Of a DNA stretch of 64,000 nt, positions 43,427 through 53,300 are shown one piece after another. Position 1 is the stretch's first letter; each line of letters opens with the position of its first letter. Made by a program: the position numbers and the translations under genes. Source of the DNA: Phycisphaeraceae bacterium (GTDB lineage: Bacteria > Planctomycetota > Phycisphaerae > Phycisphaerales > UBA1924); assembly GCA_019636625.1 (NCBI GenBank), contig JAHBXE010000010.1, positions 1 through 64,000 of the forward strand, given 5' to 3'. The notes beneath the pieces are model-generated. The model had not been told where the DNA came from and ran no database searches. It saw only the letters and a list, made by a program, of their open reading frames with translations.

Positions 43427-45718
43427 TCAGTCGCGGTCGTCCCGGTGCCTGCCGCGGCCACCGCGGTCGGACCCGGCGGGGTGGCCGCCCCGGCGGCCGC
43501 CCCGGTCGCCCCGGTCCCCACCGCGCTCGCCGCCGCCTTCACCGCCGCTGCCGGGGGTGCCGCTGGCGCCATCCGGGGTCGCCCCCTCCATGGCCATGAC
43601 AGCTTTGCGGCTGAGCTTGATGCGGCCCTGGTCGTCGATGTTGATGACCTTGACCTTGATCATGTCGCCGATCCGAACCACATCGCTCACCGCCTTGACG
43701 TACCCGTCGGCCAGTTCGGAGATGTGGCACATGCCGTCGGTGCCCGTCGCGATCTCGACGAAGGCTCCGAAGTCCTTGGTGCTGACGACCTTGCCTGTGT
43801 AGATCGTGCCGACCTTGATCTCCTCGCAGAGGGCCTCGATCTCCTGCTGAGCGCCGGCGAGCGCATCGCCGTTGGCCGCGGCGACCATGACGGTGCCGTC
43901 GTCCTCGACGTCGATGGTGACGCCCCACTTGTCCTGCAGGCCGCGGATCATCTTGCCGCCGGGGCCGATGAGCTTGCCGATCTTCTCGGGATCGATCTTG
44001 ATCGTGACCAGGCGAGGGGCGAGCTTGGAAATCTCGGGGCGCGGGGCGGCGATGGTCTGCTCCATCGTGTCGATGATCTGGAGCCGGCCGACGCGGGCCT
44101 GCTCGAAGATCTTCTCGATCTGGTGGAGTTTGAGGCCGCGGGTCTTGAGGTCGAGCTGGATGCCCGTGATGCCCTCGCGTGTTCCGGAGACCTTGAAGTC
44201 CATGTCGCCGAAGAAGTCCTCCTCACCGATGATGTCGGTGACGAAGATTTCCCGCTGGTCGTTGTCGTCGGCGAAGCGCCCGACGGAAATGCCGGCGCAG
44301 GTCGCGGTGATCGGCACGCCCGCATCCATCAGCGCGAGGCACCCGCCGCAGACCGAGGCCATCGAAGACGACCCGTTCGACTCGGTGATGTCCGAGACGA
44401 TCCGGATGGTGTACGGGAACACCTCGGGGCTGGGCAGGACACCCATGAGGGAGCGCTCGGCCAGCGCGCCGTGACCAATCTCGCGCCGGCCGGGGCCGGT
44501 GATGCGCTTGGCCTCTCCCGTGGAGAACGGCGGGAAGTTGTAGTGCAGCGTGAACTTCTTGGAATACTCGGGGATCAGGCCGTCGATGATCTGCTCATCC
44601 TTGGCCGTGCCCAGCGTGCAGGACACGAGCGACTGCGTCTCGCCCCGCTGGAAGAACGCCGACCCGTGGGTCCGCGCGAAAATGCCCACCGAGGCCTCGA
44701 TCGGGCGGATCTCGGTCGGGCCGCGGCCGTCGGCGCGGATGCCCGATTCGACGATCAACCGGCGGGTGATCTTCTCCTCCAGCCGCTTGAAGGCTTCCTT
44801 CGCCTGCGTGCGACGCTTGAGCGACTCGGCGTACACGCCGTACGTGCCGTCGGGATTGAGGGGGAAGTGGGTGTCGAGGAACTTCGTGCGGATGGCGTCG
44901 ACCGCGTCGCCGCGCTCCTTCTTCGACTTGATCTTGCGGGCCTCGGTGAGCTCCCGCTCGCACTCTGCCTTCGCCTTCGCGACGATGTCCTCCGCGGGGA
45001 GCGCGAGGTCGCCCATGCGCTTGGGCTTGCCGGCCTTGGCCGCCAGGTCGTTGATCAGGGCGAGGACATCCTTGATGTGCTCGTAGCCGAACTCGATCGC
45101 GCCGAGCATGTCCTTCTCGGAGATCTCGGCCGCGCCGACCTCGATCATGTTCATCCCGTCCTTGTGCCCGGTGAGCACGAGGTCGAGATCGGAGTAGTCC
45201 ATTTGCGTCACGGTGGGGTTGATCACCAGCCGCGTGCCGTCGTCCGTGTGGACGCGCCCGACGCGAACGGTGGCCGTCGGGCCCTCAAACGGCGCATCGC
45301 TGATGGCCAGCGCCGCGGACGCCGCGGTGCCCGCCAAGACATCGGAATCGTTCTCGCCGTCGTGGCTCATCACGAAGACCTGGATCTGGATCTCGTCGAT
45401 GAAACCATCGGGAAACAACGGACGGATCGGGCGATCGATCATCCGCATCGTGAGGATTTCCTTCTCGTTCGGCGCCCCCTCGCGCTTGCGGAACCCGCCC
45501 GGGAACTTGCCCGCGGCGGACGTCTTCTCGCGGTAATCAACGGTCAGCGGGAAGAAGTCCAGGCCTTCACGCGGGGCGGCGCGGACCACCGTCGCGAGCA
45601 CCGTCGTCCCGCCGTAGGTCGCGAGCACAGCGGCATCACAGAGCTTGGCAATCTTGCCGGTTTCGAGGATGAGGGTGCGACCGCCGATCTCACGCTCGAC
45701 ACGAATCACTTCAGACAT
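43427..45718 (-). CDS. pnp: Polyribonucleotide nucleotidyltransferase (PNPase)
   Basis: PNPase degrades RNA 3'-5' by phosphorolysis. The 763-residue chain has two RNase PH cores joined by an all-alpha linker (LEEKITRRLIVESGIRADGR), including the second-core motif SNGSSSMASVCGG. A KH domain (KIGKLIGPGGKMIRGLQ) and an S1 domain (GTIYTGKVVSTKDFGAFVEI) follow, then an Arg/Gly/Asp-rich tail of about 40 residues after GASGTPG. The tail is an extension beyond the usual end. The start MSEVIRVEREIGG at 45718 fits the family. It lies downstream of rpsO, the usual pairing. Confidence 0.96.
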   Translation of the reverse strand: MSEVIRVEREIGGRTLILETGKIAKLCDAAVLATYGGTTVLATVVRAAPREGLDFFPLTVDYREKTSAAGKFPGGFRKREGAPNEKEILTMRMIDRPIRPLFPDGFIDEIQIQVFVMSHDGENDSDVLAGTAASAALAISDAPFEGPTATVRVGRVHTDDGTRLVINPTVTQMDYSDLDLVLTGHKDGMNMIEVGAAEISEKDMLGAIEFGYEHIKDVLALINDLAAKAGKPKRMGDLALPAEDIVAKAKAECERELTEARKIKSKKERGDAVDAIRTKFLDTHFPLNPDGTYGVYAESLKRRTQAKEAFKRLEEKITRRLIVESGIRADGRGPTEIRPIEASVGIFARTHGSAFFQRGETQSLVSCTLGTAKDEQIIDGLIPEYSKKFTLHYNFPPFSTGEAKRITGPGRREIGHGALAERSLMGVLPSPEVFPYTIRIVSDITESNGSSSMASVCGGCLALMDAGVPITATCAGISVGRFADDNDQREIFVTDIIGEEDFFGDMDFKVSGTREGITGIQLDLKTRGLKLHQIEKIFEQARVGRLQIIDTMEQTIAAPRPEISKLAPRLVTIKIDPEKIGKLIGPGGKMIRGLQDKWGVTIDVEDDGTVMVAAANGDALAGAQQEIEALCEEIKVGTIYTGKVVSTKDFGAFVEIATGTDGMCHISELADGYVKAVSDVVRIGDMIKVKVINIDDQGRIKLSRKAVMAMEGATPDGASGTPGSGGEGGGERGGDRGDRGGRRGGHPAGSDRGGRGRHRDDRD

Positions 45719-46060
45719 GTGCAGTCCTTCTGCATCGGGGCATCGCCGGGGCGCTTCGTGCGCCATCGCGGCGATCCAGACCGACCCGCCCGTACCCCCC
45801 AGTGGGGCGCCCCAGAGGCAGAAGACAAGTGGCAGTCGGTTCCGGGTGGGCTTGCCGCTCCGCGGCGAGCTTCGGGATCCATCACCACAGAGCGATGATG
45901 ACGCCCGATTTCCCGCTCATCACCGCGGAGCGGTGATGCCACCCAAGATCCCAGAGTGGTGAGACCATTCCGGGAACTGCACCTTGTCCACTGCCGCCAG
46001 GCGGGACAGGTCGTTATGAACAAACTCGCCCCGGCCGTTTCCGACCGGGGCGCATGACGA
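45719..46060. repeat. rpsO-pnp spacer with palindromic repeats
   Basis: This 342-bp spacer holds no gene. It contains a perfect 9-bp hairpin CATCACCGC-GGA-GCGGTGATG at 45918-45938. A diverged relative of it, CATCACCACAGAGCGATGATG, lies about 30 bp to the left. A further palindromic stretch, CTTGCCGCTCCGCGGCGAG, also lies to the left. In other bacteria the pnp leader is a site of autoregulation by RNase III and PNPase; whether these hairpins serve that role is unknown. Confidence 0.6.
46027..46052 (-). terminator. Likely rpsO terminator
   Basis: An 8-bp stem CGCCCCGG/CCGGGGCG begins nine bases beyond the rpsO stop, and is followed on the minus strand by GAGTTTGTTC, a modest T-rich tail. Confidence 0.6.
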
Positions 46061-46330
46061 TTACTTCCGCAGACCCAAGCGACCGATGACCGCCTGGTAC
46101 GAATCCGGGTTCGTTCGGTGCAGGTACGCCAGCAGCCGGTTCCGCTTGCCGACCATCTGGATCAGGCCGCGGCGGCTGTGGTGGTCCTTCTTGTGGCCCT
46201 TCAGGTGGTCCGACAGCACCGTGATGCGCTCGGTCAGCATCGCGATCTGGACTTCCGGCGAGCCGGTGTCCTTGTCGTTGGTGCGAAAGTCGGAGACGAT
46301 CTTCTTCCGGCGTTCCAGGGCGATAGGCAT
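46061..46330 (-). CDS. rpsO: 30S ribosomal protein S15
   Basis: An 89-residue S15, full length for the family, which binds 16S rRNA early in 30S assembly. Conserved stretches [29 protein letters not shown] and KRNRLLAYL are present. The start [10 protein letters not shown] at 46330 is preferred over a far longer open frame extending into the divergent spacer. It is upstream of pnp on the same strand and may be cotranscribed despite the hairpins between them. Confidence 0.97.
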   Translation of the reverse strand: MPIALERRKKIVSDFRTNDKDTGSPEVQIAMLTERITVLSDHLKGHKKDHHSRRGLIQMVGKRNRLLAYLHRTNPDSYQAVIGRLGLRK

Positions 46331-46394
46331 GAGGCAAACTGTCCTTGCACGAATCGGTTGAATGGATGGCGCGGCTAAGACCGCACGAACAAAT

Positions 46395-46423
46395 AGTCTA
46401 GGGGCCTCGGCAGGGGGCTTCAA
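46395..46423 (-). promoter_or_regulatory. Sigma70-type promoter for rpsO
   Basis: On the minus strand TTGAAG and TAGACT are separated by exactly 17 bases. The -10 lies about 65 bases before the rpsO start. It is a prediction from consensus alone. Confidence 0.5.
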
Positions 46424-46555
46424 CGGCCCGGCCCTTCCCGCGGGAACCCACACGGATGCCTCGGCCGGGAAGCGCCCAACCCGTTCGGATTTCGCCCGTC
46501 CCCCACCTCCCACCTCTCCACCCGCCCCCACGACCCGGCCGATACTCTCCCTCCG

Positions 46556-47809
46556 ATGACCCCCGTCCCCCTTTCGATCCGGGCCGATTCCCTGAAACCT
46601 TCGGGGACCCTGGCGATTGCCGCCAAGGCCAAGGCGTTGGCCCGGCAGGGGGTGGAGGTGCTGAACTTCAGCCTGGGCGAACCGGACTTCGACACACCCG
46701 AGCCAATCCGCAAGGCGGCGATCGACGCCCTTGGCTCCGGCCAAACCCATTACCTCCCCACGCTGGGGGATGCCGAGACCCGGGCGGTGATCGCGGACAA
46801 GCTGACCCGTGAGAACGGCATCCCCGGCATCACCGGCGACCACGTGGCGATCTCGACGGGCGCGAAGCACTCGCTGTACCTGATCGCTCACTGCCTTCTG
46901 GACCCCAACTCCACCCGTGCCAACGAGGTGCTCCTGCCGGTGCCGGCCTGGGTCAGCTACGCGCCGATCATCCAGCTCGCCGGCGGCAAGGTGGTGCAGC
47001 TCCCGACTTCGCCCGCCGCGGACTTCAAGATTACGCCCGGGCAACTCAAGGCCGCCATCACGCCTCGTTCTCGACTGTTGATCCTCAACTCACCCAGCAA
47101 TCCGTGCGGCACGATGTACACGCCGGATGAGCTCAAGGCGATCGCGGCGGTCGTGGCGGAGGCCGCGGCTTCGATCGCACCCGACCTGGTGATTGTCACC
47201 GATGAGATCTACGAGAAGATTGTGTTCGGGGGCATCCCGCACTACTCAATCGGATCAACGCCCTCGGTGGCGGAACGTACGGTGACAATCAACGGGATGT
47301 CGAAGGCGTTCGCGATGACGGGTTGGCGCGTGGGGTACTGCGCTGCGCCGGGAGAGTTCGGGGCCCGGCTCATCAAGGCGGTCGACAACCTGCAGGGCCA
47401 GATGACCAGTTGCATCACATCGTTCGTGTACCCGGCGATACGGACCGCGATCCGCGAGTGCGGGGCGGATGTCGAGCGGTTCCGGCACGCGTTCGCCAAG
47501 CGGGCCCGCGTGGCGCACGAGCGGCTGATGGGCATACCGGGGATGGTGTGCCCGACCCCGACCGGTGCGTTCTATCTTTTCCCGGATGTCTCGGCGCACT
47601 TCGGCAAGAAGTCGCCCGCCGGGAAGACGATCTCGTGCGGGGCGGACTTTGCAGAGGCCCTGCTGCTCGAAGCGCATGTTGCCACGGTGCCCGGTGAAGA
47701 GTTCCTCGGCTGCGGGTCGCGGCACATCCGGATTTCGTACGCGTGCGCCGAATCGCAGATCGAACGAGGCATGCGCCAGATCGCCGATTTTGTCGCGAAG
47801 CTGCGGTGA
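46556..47809 (+). CDS. PLP-dependent aspartate/aromatic aminotransferase
   Basis: A 417-residue fold-type I aminotransferase of the AspAT subgroup 1-beta. Signatures are [11 protein letters not shown] near the N-terminus, [12 protein letters not shown] (Asn binding PLP), [11 protein letters not shown] (Asp-Tyr) and the lysine site [16 protein letters not shown]. The C-terminal HIRISYA supplies the carboxylate-binding Arg. Family members transaminate aspartate, and sometimes aromatic amino acids or prephenate; the exact substrate cannot be read here. It has its own promoter region divergent from rpsO and converges on scpA with one base between the stop codons. Confidence 0.9.
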   Translation: MTPVPLSIRADSLKPSGTLAIAAKAKALARQGVEVLNFSLGEPDFDTPEPIRKAAIDALGSGQTHYLPTLGDAETRAVIADKLTRENGIPGITGDHVAISTGAKHSLYLIAHCLLDPNSTRANEVLLPVPAWVSYAPIIQLAGGKVVQLPTSPAADFKITPGQLKAAITPRSRLLILNSPSNPCGTMYTPDELKAIAAVVAEAAASIAPDLVIVTDEIYEKIVFGGIPHYSIGSTPSVAERTVTINGMSKAFAMTGWRVGYCAAPGEFGARLIKAVDNLQGQMTSCITSFVYPAIRTAIRECGADVERFRHAFAKRARVAHERLMGIPGMVCPTPTGAFYLFPDVSAHFGKKSPAGKTISCGADFAEALLLEAHVATVPGEEFLGCGSRHIRISYACAESQIERGMRQIADFVAKLR

Positions 47810-47810
47810 C

Positions 47811-48659
47811 CTACGCAGGGAGTTCAGCGGAATCCGTGGTCTCGGCCTGCGCCGGGACGCTTTCGCTGTCCTCGCCCGCTCGCAGCCCGATCACGATCCC
47901 CCCATCCTCTTCATCCTGCCGCACGGAGATGGCCCGGCGCCGGACCAGTTCCAGCACCGCCAGGAACAGGCCGAGCATCTCGCTCCGCGTTCTGCCGGTG
48001 AACAGTCCGGCCAACGGGATCCGCGCGCCCTCGACCTGCTTCTTCAGATGCTCGACGATGTCCTCCGCGTGGAGCTCGATCGGGGTGTCGTCGTAGGTGA
48101 CTTGGTGGTCCCCGAGTCGGTCAAAGTTCACGCTCGCGATGATCGCGGAGAACGCCTCGACCAGGTCCACGAGCGACACGTCTTCCAGTTCAACATCTTG
48201 CGCGGAGGCCAGGATCGCCTCCCGCAGCTCCTCATCGTTCATCCCCGCGCGGGCGGCCGGGAACCGTTGCTCCCACTCCAGCCGCCGATGGTCGAGCGCT
48301 TCGGAGGCATCCCGGAACTTCTTGTACGCGAGCAACTGACGCACGAGGTCGGCCCGCGGGTCGGTGGCATCCGGAGCGGCCAGGCCGCCCGCCTCCCCCT
48401 CCGCCGCCGCCTTGGCCGGGGCCAGCATGCGGGACTTGATCTCCATCAACGTCGCCGCCATGACGAGGAACTCACCCGCCAGATCGATGTCGATCGTGTC
48501 GATCGCCTTGAGGTACGCCATGTATTGGTCGGCGATCGAGGCGATCGGGATGTCCGTGATGTCCACCTCGGCCCGGCGGATGAGGAACAGCAGCAGGTCC
48601 AGCGGCCCCTCGAACGTTTCCAGCCGTACTCGGTAGTCGGTCGTCAAGTCTCGCTCCAT
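47811..48659 (-). CDS. scpA: Segregation and condensation protein A
   Basis: ScpA is the kleisin of the SMC-ScpAB condensin that organises the chromosome. The 282-residue protein has the N-terminal pattern YRVRLETFEGPLDLLLFLIRRAEVDI, then EFLVMAATLMEIKSRMLAP, and the C-terminal winged-helix SEMLGLFLAVLELVRRRAI. The start at 48659 gives the usual N-terminus; a longer frame runs back through the divergent kdsD promoter. No smc or scpB is adjacent. The C-terminal acidic tail is an extension. Confidence 0.93.
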   Translation of the reverse strand: MERDLTTDYRVRLETFEGPLDLLLFLIRRAEVDITDIPIASIADQYMAYLKAIDTIDIDLAGEFLVMAATLMEIKSRMLAPAKAAAEGEAGGLAAPDATDPRADLVRQLLAYKKFRDASEALDHRRLEWEQRFPAARAGMNDEELREAILASAQDVELEDVSLVDLVEAFSAIIASVNFDRLGDHQVTYDDTPIELHAEDIVEHLKKQVEGARIPLAGLFTGRTRSEMLGLFLAVLELVRRRAISVRQDEEDGGIVIGLRAGEDSESVPAQAETTDSAELPA

Positions 48660-48748
48660 CCGCGGCCATGCCCGGGCGGGCCATGCGCCGTGCCGAGGTC
48701 CGTGCGGCCACCGGTGCCGCAGGCGTGGCCGCAGTGTACCCTTATCGG

Positions 48749-49762
48749 ATGCCCGACGGCCGCCAAGCCAACGATGAACGAGCCTTTGCGGAGGGAATCC
48801 TCCGGGCCGAGGCCGCGGCGGTTTCCGGGGTGCTGGGGCACCTGGGCGAGACATTCCATAAGGCGGTCGACCTGATCGAGACCTGCGCCAACGCCGGGGG
48901 AACGGTGCTGGTGACGGGATTGGGCAAGTCGGGGCTCATCGGGTCCAAGATTTCCGCCACGCTGGCCTCCCTGGGCATTCCCTCCCATGCCGTCCACCCC
49001 TCGGAGGCTGCCCACGGGGACCTCGGCCGTTTCCGGCCTTCCGACACCGTGATCTGCCTTTCGTATTCCGGTGAAACGCACGAAGTCGTCAACTTGGCGG
49101 CCGTGCTGCGACAGGACGGCCTCCCGATCATTTCCATCACGGGCAAGCCCAAGCCGGAACCTTCCAGTCTCGAGCGCCTGGCCACGGCGGCCGTCTCCAT
49201 CGGCGCTGTGGATGAAGCCGCCGAGTTCGCCGCGCCGACGTGCTCCACGACGGCCACGCTCGCGCTGGGCGATGCGCTCGCGTTGTGCGCCGCCCGTCGA
49301 CGGAACTTCACGGACCGGGACTTCGCCAAGCGACACCCCGGCGGCTCGCTGGGGGGGCTGCTCAAGCCTGTGACGGAGGCGTTGCGATTTACCGTCGGCC
49401 GCAACCTCCCGCTCATTCCTGAGGGTGTGACCGTCCTGCAGGCGCTCGAACGCGCGGAGGAAAAGGGCCGGCGCCCGGGAGCCATGCTGATTGTCGACTC
49501 GGGCGGCAGGCTGACGGGCATCTTCACCGACGGCGACCTGCACCGGCTCATTCTCCGCGACCGCGGCGAGCTGAACAAGCCCATCTCGGACGTGATGACG
49601 CGCCGGCCTCGGTCCCTGCGATCGTCCGACTTGGTCCGCGATGCCGTGAAGCTTGTCCGCGAGAGCCGGCTGGACGAGATCCCCGTGGTTGATGACCATG
49701 GAAAGCCCGTGGGCATCCTCGACGTCCAAGACCTCGTGGCGATGAAGCTCGTCCGCGAGTAA
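48749..49762 (+). CDS. kdsD: Arabinose-5-phosphate isomerase
   Basis: KdsD interconverts ribulose 5-phosphate and arabinose 5-phosphate, the first step to Kdo of LPS. The 337-residue chain has a SIS domain (LVTGLGKSGLIGSKISATLASLGIPS; SYSGETHEVV; the catalytic-region CSTTATLALGDALA) and paired CBS domains (LIPEGVTVLQALERAEEKGRRPGAMLIV and RRPRSLRSSDLVRDAVKL). The start MPDGRQAN at 48749 avoids overlap with the divergent scpA leader. It precedes kdsC by 39 bp, the classical order. GutQ is a paralogous alternative, but the neighbours favour KdsD. Confidence 0.93.
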   Translation: MPDGRQANDERAFAEGILRAEAAAVSGVLGHLGETFHKAVDLIETCANAGGTVLVTGLGKSGLIGSKISATLASLGIPSHAVHPSEAAHGDLGRFRPSDTVICLSYSGETHEVVNLAAVLRQDGLPIISITGKPKPEPSSLERLATAAVSIGAVDEAAEFAAPTCSTTATLALGDALALCAARRRNFTDRDFAKRHPGGSLGGLLKPVTEALRFTVGRNLPLIPEGVTVLQALERAEEKGRRPGAMLIVDSGGRLTGIFTDGDLHRLILRDRGELNKPISDVMTRRPRSLRSSDLVRDAVKLVRESRLDEIPVVDDHGKPVGILDVQDLVAMKLVRE

Positions 49763-49801
49763 CCCGCTTTGCACCCGCCATCCCTGTCAGGAGTGACTTG
49801 A

Positions 49802-50311
49802 GTGCACCGTGCCGACGCCGTTGAACTGCTCATCCTCGATGTCGATGGTGTCCTCACCGATGGCTCGATCTTCCTCGACGACCTCGGCCACGAGACCAAA
49901 CGCTTCAACGTCCGTGACGGTTTCGGGATCAAGCTCTGGCAGCGCCTGGGCTTCCCCTGCGCGATCATCACGGGGCGTACCGGCCGGGCCGTGCTCCACC
50001 GGGCCACGGAGCTCCGCATCCCGCACATCATTCAGGGCTCGAAGGACAAGGGCCAGGCCGCGGCGGAGCTGGCCGCCAAGCTCGGCCTTTCGCTCGATCG
50101 CGCGGCGTGCCTCGCGGACGACTGGCCCGACCTCGCGATGATGAAGCGCGTCGGCTACCCCATGTGCGTCGCCGATGCGGACGCCCGGGTCAAGCAGGCC
50201 GCGGCGTACACGACCAAGGCGGCCGGCGGGCATGGCGCTGCCCGCGAAGCAATCGAGCACCTGCTAAGCTCCAAGGGCCTGATGGAGCAGGCACTCAAGC
50301 TCTACGATTGA
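49802..50311 (+). CDS. kdsC: 3-deoxy-D-manno-octulosonate 8-phosphate phosphatase
   Basis: KdsC removes phosphate from Kdo-8-phosphate. The 169-residue HAD-family protein has nucleophile motif LDVDGVLTDG (about residues 12-21), motif II ITGRTG, the Lys in GSKDKGQA and motif IV ADDWPDLAMM. Length and lack of a cap domain match the family. The start is GTG at 49802 with AGGAG upstream. The lptC-like gene follows after 12 bp, recalling the kdsD-kdsC-lptC order of proteobacteria. Confidence 0.94.
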   Translation: MHRADAVELLILDVDGVLTDGSIFLDDLGHETKRFNVRDGFGIKLWQRLGFPCAIITGRTGRAVLHRATELRIPHIIQGSKDKGQAAAELAAKLGLSLDRAACLADDWPDLAMMKRVGYPMCVADADARVKQAAAYTTKAAGGHGAAREAIEHLLSSKGLMEQALKLYD

Positions 50312-50323
50312 GCCTCACCACCC

Positions 50324-53300
50324 ATGAGCAAGCCGAAGGATCGGACCCAGCAGCGGACTCAGAAGGCAGGCGCGTACGCCGCGCTCGCGGTCGCGGGCGC
50401 CTTTGTGCTTGTCATTGCGTACTTCGTGATCTTCGGCGGCAGCCGCCCTTCGCCCGCCTCGCCGCCTTCGGACCTCCGTCGGCCGGGCGATCTCGCGGCG
50501 GTTCCCCTGGGCCAGGGGGGGCAGTCCATCGGCCCCGCCACGGATGCGCGCTTCGATCTGATGGACAAGCGCGATCCCACCAAGACCATCGGGCTCGTGA
50601 CGTTTGACGCGATGGACCCCCTGGAGGGCCACCGCTACGCCGTGCGCAAGCCGCAGGCCTGGCGGTTCCTCGACCGCGGCCGGACGCTCTACATCCGCGC
50701 CGACGACGGGCAGATCGCCGCCTCGGACGGCCAGCGGGAACCTGAATCCGGCACCATCCGGGGCAATGTGCGGATCAAACTCTTTGAGGAAGGCTTCGAG
50801 GTCGGCAAGTCGGACCCGGACTCCTTTCCCTCGTTGATGGACATCCGCACCGCCTCGCTCTCGTTCGAAACCGCGATCGGCCAGTTGACGACTCCGGACC
50901 CGTTCACCGTGACGTGGTTCGGCGGGAACTTCACGGGTGAGGGCCTCTCGTTGGTGTTCAACCAGCCGCAGCAGCGGCTCGAGCGGGGCGAGGTGCTCCG
51001 CAAGGGCAAGCTCACGTTGACGGGCGAGCGGCGCCGTGCATCGGGGCAGGGTTCTTCATCCACCGCCTCCACCGCGGCCCCCGCCAGTCCTGCCGCGCCT
51101 CTCGCCGGCTCGACGCAGAATGCACCCGCAGCGCCTTCGAAGCCCGCCCCGATCGAAACGATCTACCGGCTTGTCGGCAGCAGCAACGTCGTCGCTTCCC
51201 AGACCACGCGCCGCCTGACGGCGGACACGTTCCAGGTCCTCGCCCGCTTGATCGACAACGAACTGCCCGAGAACGCGATACGGGACATCCAGTTCGCGCA
51301 GGACGACCCCGCCCCATCGGCCGCGGCGCCGGCCTCCGCTGCTCCGACCAGTGGCGTCGCACCGACCGCTCCCGCCGTCGCCGGCACGACCCCGGGCACG
51401 CCAGCCCCGGCTCGCGAGCCGCTTGTGCTCGCTTGGGACGGTCCGTGCATCATCGTCCCTCTCGCGCAGACGCCGACCGAACTCGCACGCGACCACGTCG
51501 CGGCACGATTCGCGGCCAACCAAGGCGGGCGCGTCAACCTTTCCGATGAAGCCGCGGGTCTCTCGGGCTTCGCCCGCTCGATCGAGTACGGCGCGACGTC
51601 CGGGTCGCTTGCCTTCGTAGGGGCGGACTCCGACAAGGTCTCGCTTGCTTCCGCGCAGTCCGGACGCATCGAGACGACCCGCATCGAAGCCGACCTGGTC
51701 TCGGGGATCGTGACCACCCCCGGCGCCGGCACGCTCACGGATGGACGCGAGAACGCCCAGACCATTTCCTGGTCGCAGCGGGGTCGGTTCAACTTTCTCA
51801 GCACCGACAAGGGGTTGACATCCTTCCTTCGCGAGGCGTTGGTCGAGGGGGATGTCGCCGGGTCCGGGCGCGGGTTCACGTTCAGCAGCGCGGCGGCGGG
51901 CGCGGGATTCGTGAAGTCCGCCGCGGGCAAGCCTGAGGTGTCGTGGATCGACCTGGCCGGGAATGCCCGTGCCGCTTCGACCGAGACCGGATCGATGACG
52001 GGCGGAAAGCTGCACATCGACTTCGACCTTCCCACCGCAACCATCACCAACCCGCGTCCGCGGTTCGTCCGCGCGGAGGACGGCTTCACGGTCCAGCGCG
52101 ACGGCCAGTTCCTCGCCGGCACCTATCTCGAATCCCGCTTGCTCGACTTGCCCGAGGGCAAGGTGGATGTCGGCTCGGTGCTCGCACGCGGCGATGTTCG
52201 CTTCAAGAGCGAGGCCGACTTCATCGAAGGCCAGACGCAGGAGCTCACCGCCGATCTCGGGTTTGACGAGTCCGGCCATCGCAAGCAGTTGATCTGGCTC
52301 GTGGGCGATGGCACCACGATCGCCCGCAACCAGCCCGGCGTCGAACAGGGCGCCATCACTTCAACCCAGCTCGCCATCGATGGCGTGCTGGGACGCCTCG
52401 ACGCCTTCGGCGCCGGGGACTTCAACTACCGCGGGCTTTCCGGTTCCGATGAAGCCACGATCGACGCCATCTGGACGCGGCGCATGACCTACGACGATGC
52501 GGCGGGGCTCATCGACTGCTGGGGCAGCCCCACCGTTCGCTACTCGCCCGATGCCGATACCCGCAACAAGGCGGACGCCGACCGCGTCAAGCTCTTTATC
52601 TCGCCCGGCACGCCGGGACGCTCCATCCTCGCCGCACGCCCCGGCAAGCCCTCGGATGCACCCAATGGTGCGCCGCCCGCGGAACGGTCGATCCTTGCTG
52701 CTGAACTCTTCGGCTCCATCCTCGATCGCGAGGGCGGCGTGAACGCGAAGATCGAATCACGTTCCTACGCCGCGGGCGTGCTCCAGAAGCTCTCGTACCT
52801 CGAAGGCCCGTCGATCCTGGCGAACAACGACAAGGGAACGCTCGATGTTCCCGGCACGGGCAAGTTCCTCCTGCTCGACCAGTCCGCCGCGGCCAGCAGC
52901 CCGGCACCGGGAACCCGCGACCTCGGCGGCGACGCCCGGGGTACTTCGCTCTTCACGTGGACGACATCGCTCCACGCGGCCAAGCAACCGACGGGCGACA
53001 CGGTCATGAAGATGGTGGATGGTGTGAACGTGATCCATCGGGCCTTGAAGGATGGCCAGGTCACGGAGATCCGTTGCGATGGCATCACCGCGAACTTCAA
53101 GAACCAGGATGCCTCGCTGGGCGATGCCGGGCGCGGCCTCGAACTGCACACCGCCGTCGCGACGGGAAGCGTGTACGCCGCCTCCGGTCCGCCGCGCACG
53201 CCGGAACAGCCCCGCCCGCCTGTTCGCGAACTGATCGCGGACACGCTGACGTACGATGCGCTGGCCCGTCGCATCGAGGCCCGCGCGAACACCGGCGGCA

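Noticed and set aside
43289-45898. 869-codon plus-strand frame
   Set aside because: Shadow of pnp; acidic low-information translation.
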